A DNA stretch of 64,000 nucleotides from Sebastes aleutianus (taxonomy: Eukaryota > Chordata > Actinopteri > Perciformes > Sebastidae): positions 10,883,624 through 10,947,623 of the forward strand of contig CAKAKS010000031.1 of assembly GCA_916700875.1 (NCBI GenBank). The letters are read 5' to 3'. The notes under the pieces are model-generated. The model did no database searches. It saw nothing but the letters and a program-made list of their open reading frames with translations, and had not been told where the DNA came from. A program made the position numbers and the translations under genes. Below, one piece after another: positions 22,707-36,200 of this stretch (position 1 is its first letter; each line of letters starts with the position of its first letter).

Positions 22707-23260
22707 GTGTTCACTCTTATATAAAAAAAGAGGCCTCGGCTTGCTCATACCAGGCTCGGGAAGAGGGGACGCATGCATCTGAGGTGGACATATGAAGACT
22801 GAATCACAGGACAGTTGGATCAATAATGCTGGTTCACTCGGAGAGGTTTAATTTGAAGCCTGGGATGTTACTTAATCACTGGAGAAGGGGTCAGCTGAAT
22901 GTTGACTCTGTATATAGAATTCACCGTTAATGGTTCATAGATTGAATGACATCAAGGCGAACAACAACACAGCATAAGGATGGTCTGTGGTCTAATCAAG
23001 TACTTGAGGGACAATCTTAAATGAACATTACTACCAGCCAATTCCATGACAGCATCGCCAAAAGCAGTTATTTGGTTAATGTAACATATCATTCTTAATG
23101 TGTACCATAATGTGATCTTGGATGTACTGTATTAATGACAGTGTCTTGATTATATATGCATTTAAAGTTGGCTGTCTGCATCCAGATTGTCGACTTGTGT
23201 TTACTAGAACCATCCTACTGTGGCTATTTCAGCCTGTTCAGTCAATTAAACTGATAATGC
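22707..23260 (+). other. rnf170: rnf170 3'UTR
   Basis: Non-repetitive sequence follows the stop. An ATTAAA at 23245-23250 is the most plausible poly(A) signal. No other feature was seen in it. Confidence 0.45.
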
Positions 23261-23563
23261 ACTTATTTAAATAACCTGTGACGATGCATATTCATTATGA
23301 CTTGGAAAAAACAGCTTTTCGTGCTTGCGTGAAAATCATTTTACTTCCAACTGTTTACATTTATTGATCAGATCTTGACCTTTCTGCACACATCCACATG
23401 AACTGACAACGCACCGGACAACCTGACCATTGCATAATAACTTCTCAGTTGGCAGATTTTTATTCAAGAGATAAAAAAGTAATCAAAGGCAAACTAAAGG
23501 TATCAAAGAGTAGTCATGTTGAATGTGAACTCGCTCAAGTTATGAATGTTAACTTACCTTGCC

Positions 23564-24102
23564 CTTTAAAGGAACAGTGTGTAACATTTCAGGGGATCTA
23601 TCAGCAGAAATGGAATATAAAAAAAACAACTTTTCATTATTGTATATTCACCTGAAAATGAACAATTATTGTGTTTTTGTTAGCTTAGAATAAACCCTTC
23701 ATATCGGAGCGGGTCCTCTTCACGGAGTCCACCAATGTTGCTGTGCCATGTTTTTACAGTAGCCCAGAACAGACAAACCAAACACTGGCACTACAGAGAG
23801 CCTTTCGCGTTTTTACGTTACCTGGAGGCCACCGTAGTTCTCCGACCCGCTTGTGAAACTGCGGTAACGTGAGCCGCAGAATGCAAAACCACGGTAACGC
23901 CAGTCGCCGTCTGATTTCAGTTGCTCCTAAAGTAATGTTATTACGGTAAGGATGGTCTCTGAGAGAGGCAAACGGCGTTACCACAGTTTTGCACTTACTG
24001 CAGTCTTGGAAAGGGAGGAGTGTGCAGAGGGGTACTCGGTTGGTTGCAATCTGCAACCACACCTCTAGATGCCGCTAAATCCTACACACTGTACCTTTAA
24101 AG
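23564..24102 (-). mobile_element. MITE copy 3 (AGTGTGTAGGAT family)
   Basis: Termini CTTTAAAGGAACAGTGTGTA and TCCTACACACTGTACCTTTA form an imperfect inverted repeat. The interior shares GGAATATAAA and GTAGCCCAGAACAGACAAAC with the other copies. It lies between rnf170 and hook3. Confidence 0.8.
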
Positions 24103-24449
24103 ATAATTGTGAGTTTAGATGTTTGTTACAGTCCTAAGGCTCAGTGTCAGTGGGTGAACAACTCTGCAAACCACAAAGTTTTTTCAGATTCTTCAATCAT
24201 TTTTTGGAACATAAGTGTTCTAATTTTTAACCTGTTAGTAAATTAAAAAGTTGATCAATATTTAAAAATGAATACAATGGCTATATACTTATTTGGAGAG
24301 GTAACATTTTCTAGATGGGTGTAAAATTAATGAGTGGAATCTTCAGCTGTTGACGTGATTGATTGAAGAGCTCTATTAAGCTAAAAGATGCAGTTCTCAT
24401 TCTCAACCTTTTTGATTTGAGACCCCTTAAATTATTATTATATTCTAAT

Positions 24450-24933
24450 TAGGGCTGTCAGATTTAACGCATTTTCAAAGTGGTCCCTTGACCTAAAAAT
24501 GGGTTCTATGGGTACACACGAGTCTCCCCTTTACAGACATGCCCACTTTATGATAATCACATGCAGTTTGGGGCAAGTCATAGTCAAGTCAGCACACTGA
24601 CAACTGTTGTTGCCTGTTGGGCTTCAGTTTGCCATGTTATGATTTGAGCATATTGTTTATGCTAAATGCAGTACCTGTGAGGGTTTCTGGACTACATGTG
24701 TCATCGTTTTGTGTTATTAATTGATTTCCAATAATAAATATATACATAATTTGCATAAAGCAAGCATATTTGCCCACTCCCATGTCGATAACAGTATTAA
24801 ATACTTGACAAATCTCCCTTTAAAGTACATTTGGAACAGATAAAAATGTGTGATTAATTTGCGAGTAATCGTGGTCAACTATGGACAATCGTAATTAATC
24901 TCGAATAAATATTTTAATTGATTGAAAGCCCTA
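24450..24933 (+). mobile_element. 484-bp hAT-type element with 8-bp duplication
   Basis: Termini TAGGGCTGTCA and TGAAAGCCCTA are inverted, and both sides carry ATTCTAAT (24442-24449 and 24934-24941). A diverged copy in the opposite orientation lies in ube2g1 intron 3 (about 2890-3453). There is no transposase frame. Confidence 0.85.
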
Positions 24934-25029
24934 ATTCTAATATTATTTGCCTAACAGAGGAGAGGCCAAAAAAGGATGCTGCATGCTGCGGATGAAACAG
25001 CAAAATAGAGACAATCAAGAGTAGATAAT

Positions 25030-25900
25030 CTCTCAAATTCGTAGAAATATGATTTTTTTTTTTCTGTTCCTGTTAAGCTTTCCTTGGCACCCTAAAGTTA
25101 CTGTGAGTCCATGAGGGGTTCTGACCTTCAGGATGAATAATGGCTGCTTCACAGTGGGAACTGAAATTGTATCCAGGCCATTTGCTTTCTTGGGGCTCTT
25201 ATTTGCTGAGCAAGCACTGGCCTTCAAGTTCATGAATAGTAGAAGAAGATGGGGGTTGAGGCTCATGTGGCGGATTAATAGTCAACTGTAAAATCCATTC
25301 AGTTTGTTTGACAGCTTCAGATTAATGAAAAAGGATTTCCCTCTTGGAATGTCATGTTGTCATGTTAAAGGTGTGGCACATGCCAAGCGTTGTCATTCAT
25401 TTTCGCTGTCCTTACTGATCAGCGTCTCCTCCAGTTTGTCTCAGGGGTGTTTGAGCAACCGCCACCCTTTTGTTTGTGATAGCCAGACTGAAGCCAATGA
25501 AAGCAGCATGTCTTGTAAATGTATCTGCTCTTCTCCAGCAGAGAACCGGTTAGGTGAGAGTCTTATATATCCTGGTGGGTAAATACTATATAGGTGCCGG
25601 AGGAGTCAGTGCATCAGAATTTCAAAAATGTCACATACTCTTTCTGCCTTTCTCAAGATCAAAGGTTTTCCAGTGATGCTTTGAAACAATAACATGGTCT
25701 TTGTTGATGGAATCCATAAAAAAATGTCAGTCAGTAAACTTGCCATGACATTGAGCTTGGTGGTCATGTGAAGCTCCAGACAAATCTGTCCAAGCATGGT
25801 ATACAGACTTGTCTCTGCGCACAACCACCCCATCTTTGTTCTGAAGTGAGCGCTGCACATTTTCCCAAACTTGGTTCTGACACTGTTCAATGAAGAGGTA
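25030..25900 (-). pseudogene. Possible decayed coding relic, unassigned
   Basis: On the minus strand several neighbouring stretches stay open and have protein-like composition. One frame within 25890-25700 is open for about 60 codons and includes NQVWENVQRSLQNKDGVVVR and DKSVYHAWTDLSG, then a stop and a further open run. At 25266-25060 another includes NGLDTISVPTVKQPLFILKV. I do not recognise a family and see no splice structure. It could be an old transposon, a gene relic, or chance. Confidence 0.15.
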
Positions 25901-26289
25901 TAAATGAGACAGCTATTCAGACCACTTCCATGAGTGCACTTCTTCCTTGTTTTAACTGAATATTATTTTAGAGACCTTAAGAGGTAAACGTATCCAGTAA
26001 TTAGTAAAAAAAAAAAGCAGAGGTTAGAGGAATGTTATTTTGTGTAGTATAAATACGTTTTCTGCTTTCCTATGCTGGTAATCCTCTCATGACCCCTCCA
26101 ATTATCATGCGACCTCAGGTTGGGATCCACTGCCTTAAATTAACAGATTGTAACAGATGAATCCTAACATATTTATGATATTTGTGCCCACATAGCCCAT
26201 TCTAAAGCCTTTTTTTTGCCACGAGCAAGGAAGGCCAGATGCTGAAGGTCTGGAGCCCCGAAGGTCAAAAGTTGTCTCCATGGCAATTA

Positions 26290-26577
26290 CTTAAAGCAGC
26301 AGAATTGGAGCAAATATGAATAAAAAAAACTATTTTTATAAAACGGTCAATATCAATCATGATAGTATTGCATGAGACAGGTAATCTGAAAAAAATCATG
26401 AGCCTCTGTGTCCTCCGGTGTCCTCCGGTGCTCCTTATGGCATCTGCAAGATTTCATAGACCGGAGGAAAACAACCAATCAGAGCCGAGCTGGAGCCTTG
26501 CCGTCTCTGAACAGCTGTCAATCACTCGAGAACTCAGATCAAAATTTTGTCTGATTGGTACCGCAGCAGATCTGTAG
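26290..26577 (-). repeat. Truncated copy of the 61264-61904 repeat
   Basis: Reverse-complement related to 61620-61905: shared pieces are GAATTGGAG then AAATATGA, GCATGAGACAGGTAATCTGA, TCCTCCGGTG and GGAGGAAAACAACCAATCAG. The end carries a small deletion (TTAAAGCAGCAGAATTGG against TTAAAGCTGCAGTAGGTAG). It contains TCCTCCGGTG in tandem at 26413-26432. Confidence 0.65.
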
Positions 26578-26581
26578 ATAA

Positions 26582-26945
26582 TAGTTGTAATCCACAGACG
26601 ACAATTCACAAATATGTACCATGATCTGCAAATATTTCACTACCCACAAACGTATTTTTGTATTTGTTTTGTGTAAAGTCACATTCACAAAAATACAGGG
26701 CGATTTGCAAATACACAAATAGCATTCCACGTGTAGAAATAGATGCACAAATGTGTAAATATCACTTTACATGTAAACCTTAAAATAGGTATTTACAGAG
26801 TAAGTTATGCGTATTTGCAAATCGCCCTGTATTTTTGTGGATGTGACTTTACACAACACAAATACAAAAATACATGTTTGTGGATAGTGAAATATTTGCA
26901 GATCATGGTACACATTTGTGAAATGTCTTCTGTGAATTACAACTA
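26582..26945. mobile_element. Foldback element with ~143-bp inverted arms
   Basis: The left arm (about 26582-26725) and right arm (about 26803-26945) are near-perfect inverted repeats. They share TAGTTGTAAT(C/T)CACAGA, TACCATGATCTGCAAATATT, TCACTATCCACAAAC and ATACAGGGCGATTTGCAAAT. The spacer is about 75 bp. It is a MITE-like element abutting the repeat relic at 26290-26577. Confidence 0.85.
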
Positions 26946-27049
26946 ATAAAGTCCAATAAAAACTTCCATACACACCTTTTATGTGTCATTCATGTCCTAT
27001 GGCTAAATTGCTCAACATGGAGTTCTTTTTTCTGGGAGTTTTCCTTTAT

Positions 27050-27235
27050 GCACTACAGACTCCGCCCCCCGCCCCAGTCCTCCTCCGGCAGACGCCGGAC
27101 TGGCTAAGCAGCGAACCCGACTATTGGCCGACAGAGAGCCGACAGAGAGAGAGAGACGTCGGGAGTACATGAAGCCTGTGAACTGTTAACTTCAGGCTCT
27201 GTTCACCACTCAAAGTCGCTCTACGTTAGTTAACG
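27050..27235 (+). promoter_or_regulatory. hook3: hook3 promoter/5'UTR
   Basis: The 180 bp before the hook3 ATG are GC-rich and include a GC-box-like tract (CCGCCCCCCGCCCC at 27063-27076) and an inverted CCAAT box (ATTGG at 27122-27126). There is no TATA box. It fits a housekeeping promoter; the start site is inferred. Confidence 0.5.
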
Positions 27236-30200
27236 ATGACTACATCGGGGCCCTTGGATCGTATGGAGCTGTGTGAAAGCCTCCTGACATGGGTAGGTGG
27301 TCTAATAATGAAGTTTTGTTCACTGACAGACAGACAGTTCTCTAGCTAGCATACAGAAGCTACTGCTAGCTGGATGAGCTAACATTAGCAGGCTAGAGGA
27401 ACATGACACGTTGGTTACGTAGTCAGGCCAGCTGTTAGCTGCTCGAGCTGCTGATGTGTAGCTTCCTAGCCACCAGCCAGACAACCATCTACCCAGTCTA
27501 GACTATCATTTAGGTTTTGTGCAGTTGGGTGTTTAGTTAGCTCAACTTTCCTGATGCTCTGTTGTGTGTTGTAACCGGCTGGATCAGACGACAGAGACAT
27601 TGGCCTTGTTATGGTTCAACGCTGTCTTTAGTGAAGGCTTTTTCCTCTGGATTTCGGTGTCTGCTTTGAGGATGAAGTCCTGTCATTGTTAACCACTGTC
27701 CCTTCCCAATTTCTCTTGTTCAAAAAATGTCAAATACAGGCCAGCTTAGAGATTGTGTAGGATCACATGCTACTGATTTGTAGCATGTTTACATTGTTGA
27801 GTGCTTTGGTGCAACATAAAGCAGAGAGAGGATTGATGTAGGAGGGGGGGGGGGGGGATGCTGATATGAATATGATATTCAAGACATTCACTGTTAATGT
27901 CACACATCTGAAGAAAAAGTCCACAATCTCTAAACTGTGATGTAGACTTTCACTTATAGGGCAGCTATATAGACCTATTTATGATGCTTTAGCTTTTCAT
28001 CACAAGCCAGATGTTCTTAACAGCATTGTGAATGGGTTGGTTGGCTGACATGGCATGTGATGGAAACTGTGCATTCTGGGTACTTCCATGTTTCCACTGG
28101 CATACATGTCAGTAGTGTATGATGAAAACATGCATGTGGAGCTTAGTACAAGCAAGCTATAGTCATGTGCTTCTATACATGTCATCTAATCATTTCATCT
28201 TTGAGGATGACTTCCTGTCATTGTTGACCACTGTAGCTTTCCCTTCCCAATTCCTCTTGTTCAAAAAATGTCAAGTACAGACTAGCTTACAACGAAATCT
28301 GTGACCACCCGAAAAAAGGGAATCAGATTTGTAGGATCACATGCTACCGATTTGTAGCTTGTTTACATTGTTGAGTGCTTTGGTGCAACATAAAGCAGAG
28401 AGAGGATTGATGTAAAAATGCTGATATGAATATGATATTCAAGCAGGTAGACATTCACTGTTAATGTCACACATCTGAAGATATAAAAAGACATCTCTAA
28501 ACTGTAATGTAAAGACTTTCAATTATAGGGCAGCTGACTGCATATTTAAGATGCTTCAGCTTTTCATCACAACCAGATGTTGTAAACAGCATTGTGAATG
28601 GGGTTGGCTGACATGGCATGTGATGGAAACTGTGCATTCTGGGTATACTTCCATGTTTTTCACTATACATTACTGGCATAAATGTCAGTAGTGTATGATG
28701 AAAACATGCATGTGGAGCTTAGTACAAGCAAGCCACCCCCTCCTTCTCAATAGTCATGTGCTTCTATACATGTCAACTAATCATACTTGAAATCAATTAC
28801 TGGATTCCCCTTTTGTGAAATTGAGACGTGGGCTTCTCAGAGATTGTGTGTTTAATGTGACATTTACTGTCGCCTCCTCCTCTTGTTGTCATGGCTCGGC
28901 TTATGTATGGCAACTCAGAATTGCCTTCATGTTCCTAGTAATGATGTGGTCGGCAAACATTCCTCACATACCTGTTAACTGTGAAGTCACAGCACTGAGT
29001 GTGACTGATTGTGACTGAAATGCATGAGACTGTCTGTACCTCTTACGAAATAGCAGTAGAGATATCTAGGCAACGGTTTCTGCTTTAGGCCAGTGCAATA
29101 ACAGGTTTCAAGTAGTTTTGATTGAAGGGATACTGAACGACACAGCTCTGTTGTATAGAGGGAAAAGACCACTTAACAAAAGAAAAAAAACCTAAATACA
29201 TACAATATAGCAGTACGGCCTAAAAATACTCACGTCTGACATTTATGGCTCACAGATGCTTTACACTGAAATGATGCGCTGGGTTACACATCACCAAAGC
29301 AACTAGGTGCATTGTTCGCATTGCATTGTGTCTTGGTTATTTTTGTAGCAGAAACTATTTCAGCAGGCACCGTGCACATTGACTGTTGCTGTCGAAGTTG
29401 TACAAAGTTGGCATGTTGCATGTACTGTTCTTCCTTTTGGAGAAATGCATATAATCCAACCAAAGAGCTGACCGATATGCTGTATGACGGAATCTAATGT
29501 GGACATAATAGTTTAAATGGGAAATTATCTGCTTCACTCTAATCACTAGTCCTAATCTAGTCATCATGTGACACGTTGTGTTTTCCTCAGCAACTCCTTT
29601 GCCAACTGTTTCCACAAACTACTAGGTGTGGGTTTCCTTTTCTGACCTCAGTCCACCCCGCCTGAGTTGTGTATGTCCGTAGTGGACTTAAGCCAATATT
29701 TTCAAGGATAAGATTGTTTTTTTTATGGCTTTAGGTGTGTGGTTTTTCAAAATATGAACACACTCATTTTGAATAGATAAGAAATTCAGTTTACGTTACA
29801 TTTCCATTGTTTATTTTCTATTTCGTGGCCATTTGTGTGCTGCTACGATGTTGTTATTGCTCATGTGACTCAGAAAGCTGAGAGGGTTATCATGGGAAAT
29901 GCACCTTTTGATGAAGCATTTTCTGTCTGAAACTGTTACGGTCTCATACACTGTCAGACATTTGTCAATGAAGATATTAGTTATCGTGGACATTTGCCAT
30001 TGTGAAGCAGGCAGTCTCTTTTGAACTTCTTTCAGTTTAACTCCGTTGAGCTCTCTTCTTATCTGCCCTTTTAGCAGATTGCTATGGATGATGTGATCAA
30101 AGCAGACTGAATGTAATCTGGCAAGACTGTGGAACATGAGTAGATCTAGCTGAACTAGAACCTGAAAATCCCCTCAGATCACATGATGCTTTTGTTTCCA

Positions 30201-33200
30201 GATTAATTGGTTTTCAATCATCACATTGCAGTTCCCACACACAGATTGGGCACCAACAGGAACTAAGATACTGTAGAGACAAAATGGCACAATATGTTCT
30301 GACCGTAGACACCCAGTACTGAGAAGACATGTAGGCCCTTCAGTGACCAAAATGTACAGCTACTGGTTCAGATGGTTATTGCTGTTGAACTAGCTATGAG
30401 CAGCACACCATGGTAGCTGTAAAAGCTGTTTTCTAAAATAATGAAGTAGAGTTGGGCAATAATTCAATATGATTATTTAGCATCTTTCAATGGAATCATA
30501 TTGTGATGAAGTCATATATCGTGATACACAATTAATTTGTCTAAATTGATAATAACAAGCACATACTAACCGAAATTTCTCATATTTCTCAATACTCATT
30601 TGCCAAATAGGTAATTCACACAGGAGTATTGGCTTTACCATGTCGCTATTTCATATAGACTATTCATTTTTTGAACTACCAGAAAACATTCTATATCGTG
30701 ATATATAGTGTAATCGAGATATTAAAATACCTATATCGAGATGAAAGATTTTGGCCATATCGCCCAGCCCTATAATGAAGAGAATACAGGAAATATTAGA
30801 CCAATAGATGCAGAAGTGGTTGTTCGCCTCCTTTTCTGCGATCAGTGCTTCAAGGTTGGCGATTAATATCATAAGAAGCTGATTGAGAGGTGATCATGAT
30901 GACATGGTGTAGCACAGAGCTGTCTGTGAAGACTTCTGATATATATCTGACAACTGAATTAATCAACAACGTGAGGATAGCTCTTATTAATCCTTTTACA
31001 CTGTTTGGGCCACAGGTCAATGACCTTTAGCCCAGGAACACCAGCTCAGAGGTTTAGCACAAGGACTAAACAGAGTTTCTGTCTTTGTTCTGTATTATTT
31101 ACCAAATCATCATAATTGGCCTCTTGATTCAGCCAGAAAATTGTAACTAGACAAACCTTACTATCCATGAAGTTTGAACATGTAGTTATTGTTTCTTATC
31201 CACTGTAGATGAATATTCGGAAAAGATTCTTATGTCTATAATGATGTTGATATCAGGGCAAACCTCTGTCTGCGATAGATTTGATCTTTAGCCTGTTGAC
31301 TGTTATGGACGCGTCTTTATCTCATTCCTGATCAGCATTCAAGGCATCAAGTGTTACACAAAATAGCGAACATTTAAAAGCACAATGTTATGTGCTATCA
31401 GTAGTTGAAACAAGAGCTGCTGGCAAAAGAGAGCTTCTTCTTTCACAGAAGGCCCGTTGACGGCAACAATGTCCCATACAGCATAAAGCGACTCACCAGC
31501 ACTGCTCCACCGTGGCTTTTCAAGAGGCATCACATGGGCATAACGTCCTGTTAAAAGGGCTTTGTTATCCAGTGGTATGTACACCACATGTTTGTTGACC
31601 TAACATACAGTCAAGCATGTAGAGCTCATGTGGCCACGAGAACCTATTGCTGCTTGGGGACAATAGTTTAGGGTGTAAAGCTATAGAGCCCTGCAAAAAG
31701 GAGGATACAATACCGTTGGCCAGTCAGTCAAAATACAACCGATATTTGGATGTGTTGGACCTCAAGTACCTTGACTCATCAGCACCAGCCAAAACAGGTG
31801 TTGGATGATATTACAGCATGACATCAAGCACCAGGCACATGTACGTCAAGGGCCATTGATCCCTTTCGTTCTCAGATAGGCTTTCTAATAGTCTGGTTGT
31901 CATGCTGCCACGTTTGGTGAAATGTGTCTGACCTTTGTGGGTTGTCTGTGTGTTTGTGAGCGATTAAGTATTTCTTTCCTTCCACCTCTTTCCTGCAAAG
32001 GGAAATGATGCAGACCAAATGCTTCCGTGGTGGAGAGCCACCAAGTTTCTACCATGACGCTTGGCTTGTTTCCAATTCATTTTGTCACTCCTGGAGAAAA
32101 GTAATTTGTTCTTGTTGCAGTACAACATTGTTGACGCCAACAGTTTTATCACTACGCCATCCATTCTAATATGTATTAAAACATAAATCACTTGCCAGTA
32201 TTGTATTCTAATAGTAGGCTATGTAAACACAGGAAGTCAGCATGTAACCCACTCTACAAGATAGCATAGCATCACAGTGAAGACTGTAATATCTTGATCG
32301 TGGTATGTAGTATACATTTTAGATTGTAATTTAAATTTGGCAGGGTAATTGTTGGAGCGGCTAAGGTTCACTCCGTGTCACAGTCACAGTGGTAACCGGT
32401 GTTATGTAATAATCAGGGGTATTGTTTTTGTGTTGGCTCTGGGCCAGTGGTTGGCTTTAGCTACTGGCTGTTTACTGATACACAGAGAGGCTCTCTTTTT
32501 GGTTACTTGGCTACCTGAATAGGGCTGCATGATTTTGAAAAAAATATCAATTTAATTTGACTTGAATTTTTACATCATTATTCTCATTTTTTATTGAAAA
32601 ACCTATTAAAATGATTGTGGTGTGATTGTTTGATCTTTTCTTAAGTCTGTAGAATATGATGTGTAGGACAGGACATCTCTGCGGCACCACGATATTTAAT
32701 ATTATAATGGTATTTTGACACACATTTAAGCTTTAACAAATATTGCGCCTCCTGCGGTTTGAAAATTGCAGCAGGCCATATTTTGATTTCAATAAAATGT
32801 CGATTACATTTGTTGATACAAATACATACAGATATTTTTAGATCAGGTGTAGGAGGGTGTCATCTGGTTGACAAGTCTGTCATTTGAAAGCTGTCATACA
32901 TACAGTCATGCAGCAACAACGTAGGAAACTTAGAGTGGAACTTCCTAGTTAGATGTTTAGAAGTCAATCTAAACTACATTCGGATGGGTTATCTGAATTT
33001 ATCAAGTGATGGTGTGGATGTTATTTTGAGTGTCATGTTGCCCTCATGCCATGTGACGTGTGTCCTTTACTGTGTATCAAATGTTTTCTTGTTTACTGAC
33101 CTCTGTCTCTACCAATAAGTGATAATACAGGGCTCTCAGATAGTTTCCTGTGGCTTAATAAGATGTTGCTCCATGTCTCAGACCTATGGAAAGAGTTGTA

Positions 33201-36200
33201 AATAAGTTTAAAAGAATCAATCAAGCACAGTGAATTCAACTTTGAATACTTGCATCGTGGCAAACACAGTAGTCGGGAGATGGTGTTGTTCTTGCATCAT
33301 GTTTATTTTAAGAAGATTTGCTCTACAGCCGGTAGTTACATAGCAGTGGAGACAGCACCAAGCAAAATAGCATATTATACCCAACACTGGCAGCTGCTTC
33401 TCACAGTAAAAAAAAGAACGTGAATGAATGAGTTTTATGTTGGAAACAATGACGAGCTGAAAATGTATCCAGAAGTATTAAAGTCCAGCTTGAGTCTGGC
33501 TTAAAGCTCTCTGCTCAGGTCATTTTCAACCCAGTTACTTCATGTGGATCCAGGAAAAAACGCTTCCGTCAGGGATTTAACCTCTCAAACTATTTGGCCA
33601 ATCTGCTGAATTTCTTGTTTGTTGCCGTCTGCTATTGGTAAATCTGTGTGACTAAGCACTCGAGAGCTGCACGTTGAGCCACGTAATGAAAAGACGAGAC
33701 CGACGGAAAGACGCGCAGGCAGAATTTAAACCTCGTCATTTTCTTCCTGTCAGAATACCAACATTCCTGCTCTCAATTTCCCCCTCCTTTGGCACGTGGA
33801 CCGTTGGCATGTAGACTGAAAAATCTTCACTTGTGTCTGGGCAACAGACTTTAAGCCTGGAGGAAAAGTAGTAGAGAAGGATATATAGGAGTGAAAGGGA
33901 TCAATGGCACACCAAGTGAGAAATCAAGATCGAGTGATGTAAGAGAAACTGAGCAATGATTTGAGAGAAATGTTGCAGGAACAGTAAGGTTTGAGCTGCA
34001 CAATTGTGTCTGTATTTACTCTGGCCTTCAGGGAGCTCATTATATTTTAGGTGTGATTATAATAAACTAGTAACAGTTTTATCATGCACCCAAGAACTCA
34101 ACGTGTGTGTCTGTTTGTTGTTTAGATCCAGACATTTGGAGTGGAGGCTCCATGCAAGACAGTAGAAGAGTTGACGAGCGGTATCGTCATGGCCCAAGCG
34201 CTACAGAAAATGTAAGTTTTCATCCGTTTGGTGTTTCATCTGTTTGGTGTATAAGAAAAATGCATTATATGTTCTATCAATTGCATTTTTACAAAAAAAT
34301 ACTTTTTCTTTCTATGTTATTTTACATTGATGGTGGCTTGTTTTGCCGTTCCTGTGGAGACTGAATTATACTTTGAAAGAATATACCAGAATGTAATAAA
34401 GTAATAACATTAGGGATGTCACGAGAAGTGATGCTTCCGTACCAAAATTCTGAAAACGTGCCAGTACTTGTTTTTTTTACAGTACCACAGGTATTGTCAG
34501 GGCTTGACACTAATGGCATCTAAAATCCAAAATTAACACTAGTTCAAAGTGTGTATTGCTTTGTTTTTGTTTTTTTTACAGTGGTAAAACCTGTAGATTC
34601 TGAACATGCCCCCCCTCAAATCAAAACTTTACGCTATTAATCCCTATTCTCTTGTCTGTCTGAATTTCCTAGAGATCTAGTGTATTTCAATGACGCTTGG
34701 ATTAGTAGAATCAAGCCCGACGTTGGGGACAACTGGAGGTTAAAGGTAAGCATCAATTAGTCTTTGTTTTATTAGTAGGTGTGCGTGGTTTAGGTTTTAT
34801 GAGACCATTTTCCCCCCATTAGCTAATGACATAGCAGACCTTTTCGAGTGTAAATGAATAATGTATTTATCCAGAAATGGTAATTATTTGTTGGTACTGT
34901 ATGTTCCTAATGACTTATGTCTTGTGTCTACTACTTTGTCACATTTTGAAATATTGATATATGTGTCTTAACCTTTTTGTGTGTCACCCCTATTACTAAA
35001 ACTCTGGTTCATTCTAGCATGTGTCCAGTTGTATTTCTAATATTCTAGGGACACCTTTCATAAATGCCCTCTCGTTTCAGATCAGCAATCTAAAGAAAGT
35101 TCTGAAAGGCATCCTAGACTATAACCAGGAGGTAAGAAGAATCTAACTGTATTCATTTTGATTTAATCAGCATCCACATTACATAAGCAGATGTGTTGCT
35201 AGTAGGGACACTACCCTTAATCCCTGTAGCACAACACAGGCCATGATAATCCTGTTTTCATATAATGATATATTTTGAAAACTCCTTTTTTGTGCCCGTC
35301 CAGATCCTAGGCCAGCACATTAACGACTTTACACTACCAGATGTTAACCTTATCGGAGAACACTCTGACGCATCAGAGCTCGGGAGGATGCTTCAGCTTA
35401 TACTGGGCTGTGCTGTCAACTGTGAACAGAAACAAGGTGCATATCCCATACTCTGTGTGTGCTTGTCAACATGTGTGTGATATGTAATTTGATATTTGAA
35501 AACAAGGTTTTGTGATACAACTGACTCAGAGGCTTACATCATTTTGTCTTATTTCTCTTGCATGCTCTAGAATACATCCAGACCATAATGATGATGGAGG
35601 AGTCGGTGCAGCATGTCGTCATGACGGCCATCCAAGAGGTGAACTATCATGCTTATTATAACAATTGATTAATGATGAGAATAAGGTGGGATTTGTCAGA
35701 AGCAGTGTTACGGGGTGGGATTTGGGATGGCACATCTGCAGGATCTGATGGTAATCCTGTGGGTGTGGGCTGGTTGTCATGGTTACCAAGGTGTAACAAG
35801 TGTTGGCACCGTGTACTGTACACATAACTTCTTCCAACCCTTAACCTATGCTTTTGTGTTTCTGCAGCTGATGAGTAAAGAGACTCCAGTGATGGGAGGA
35901 ACTGACTCGTACGTGGATCTAGACAGACAGGTATGGAGACTTTATGGAACCTAGCTGTGATGCCTGTTGAAACACGTTTGTTTTCTAACAGTGCCATCAA
36001 TGGGGTCTCAAATTTCAGAAGACAGATTTAAGAAAATAGAAAGTTTAAATGAAACTGGCCCGTATTAAATAGACTTGACTTTTAAGGTACATTATTGGAC
36101 ATTCACACGCCAAACTCTTTGAAATAACACAGAGATACCCTCCAGTATCAAGATTTTCCACTGAAACCTCAACACCAATGTCATTACCCAAGTACAAAGT

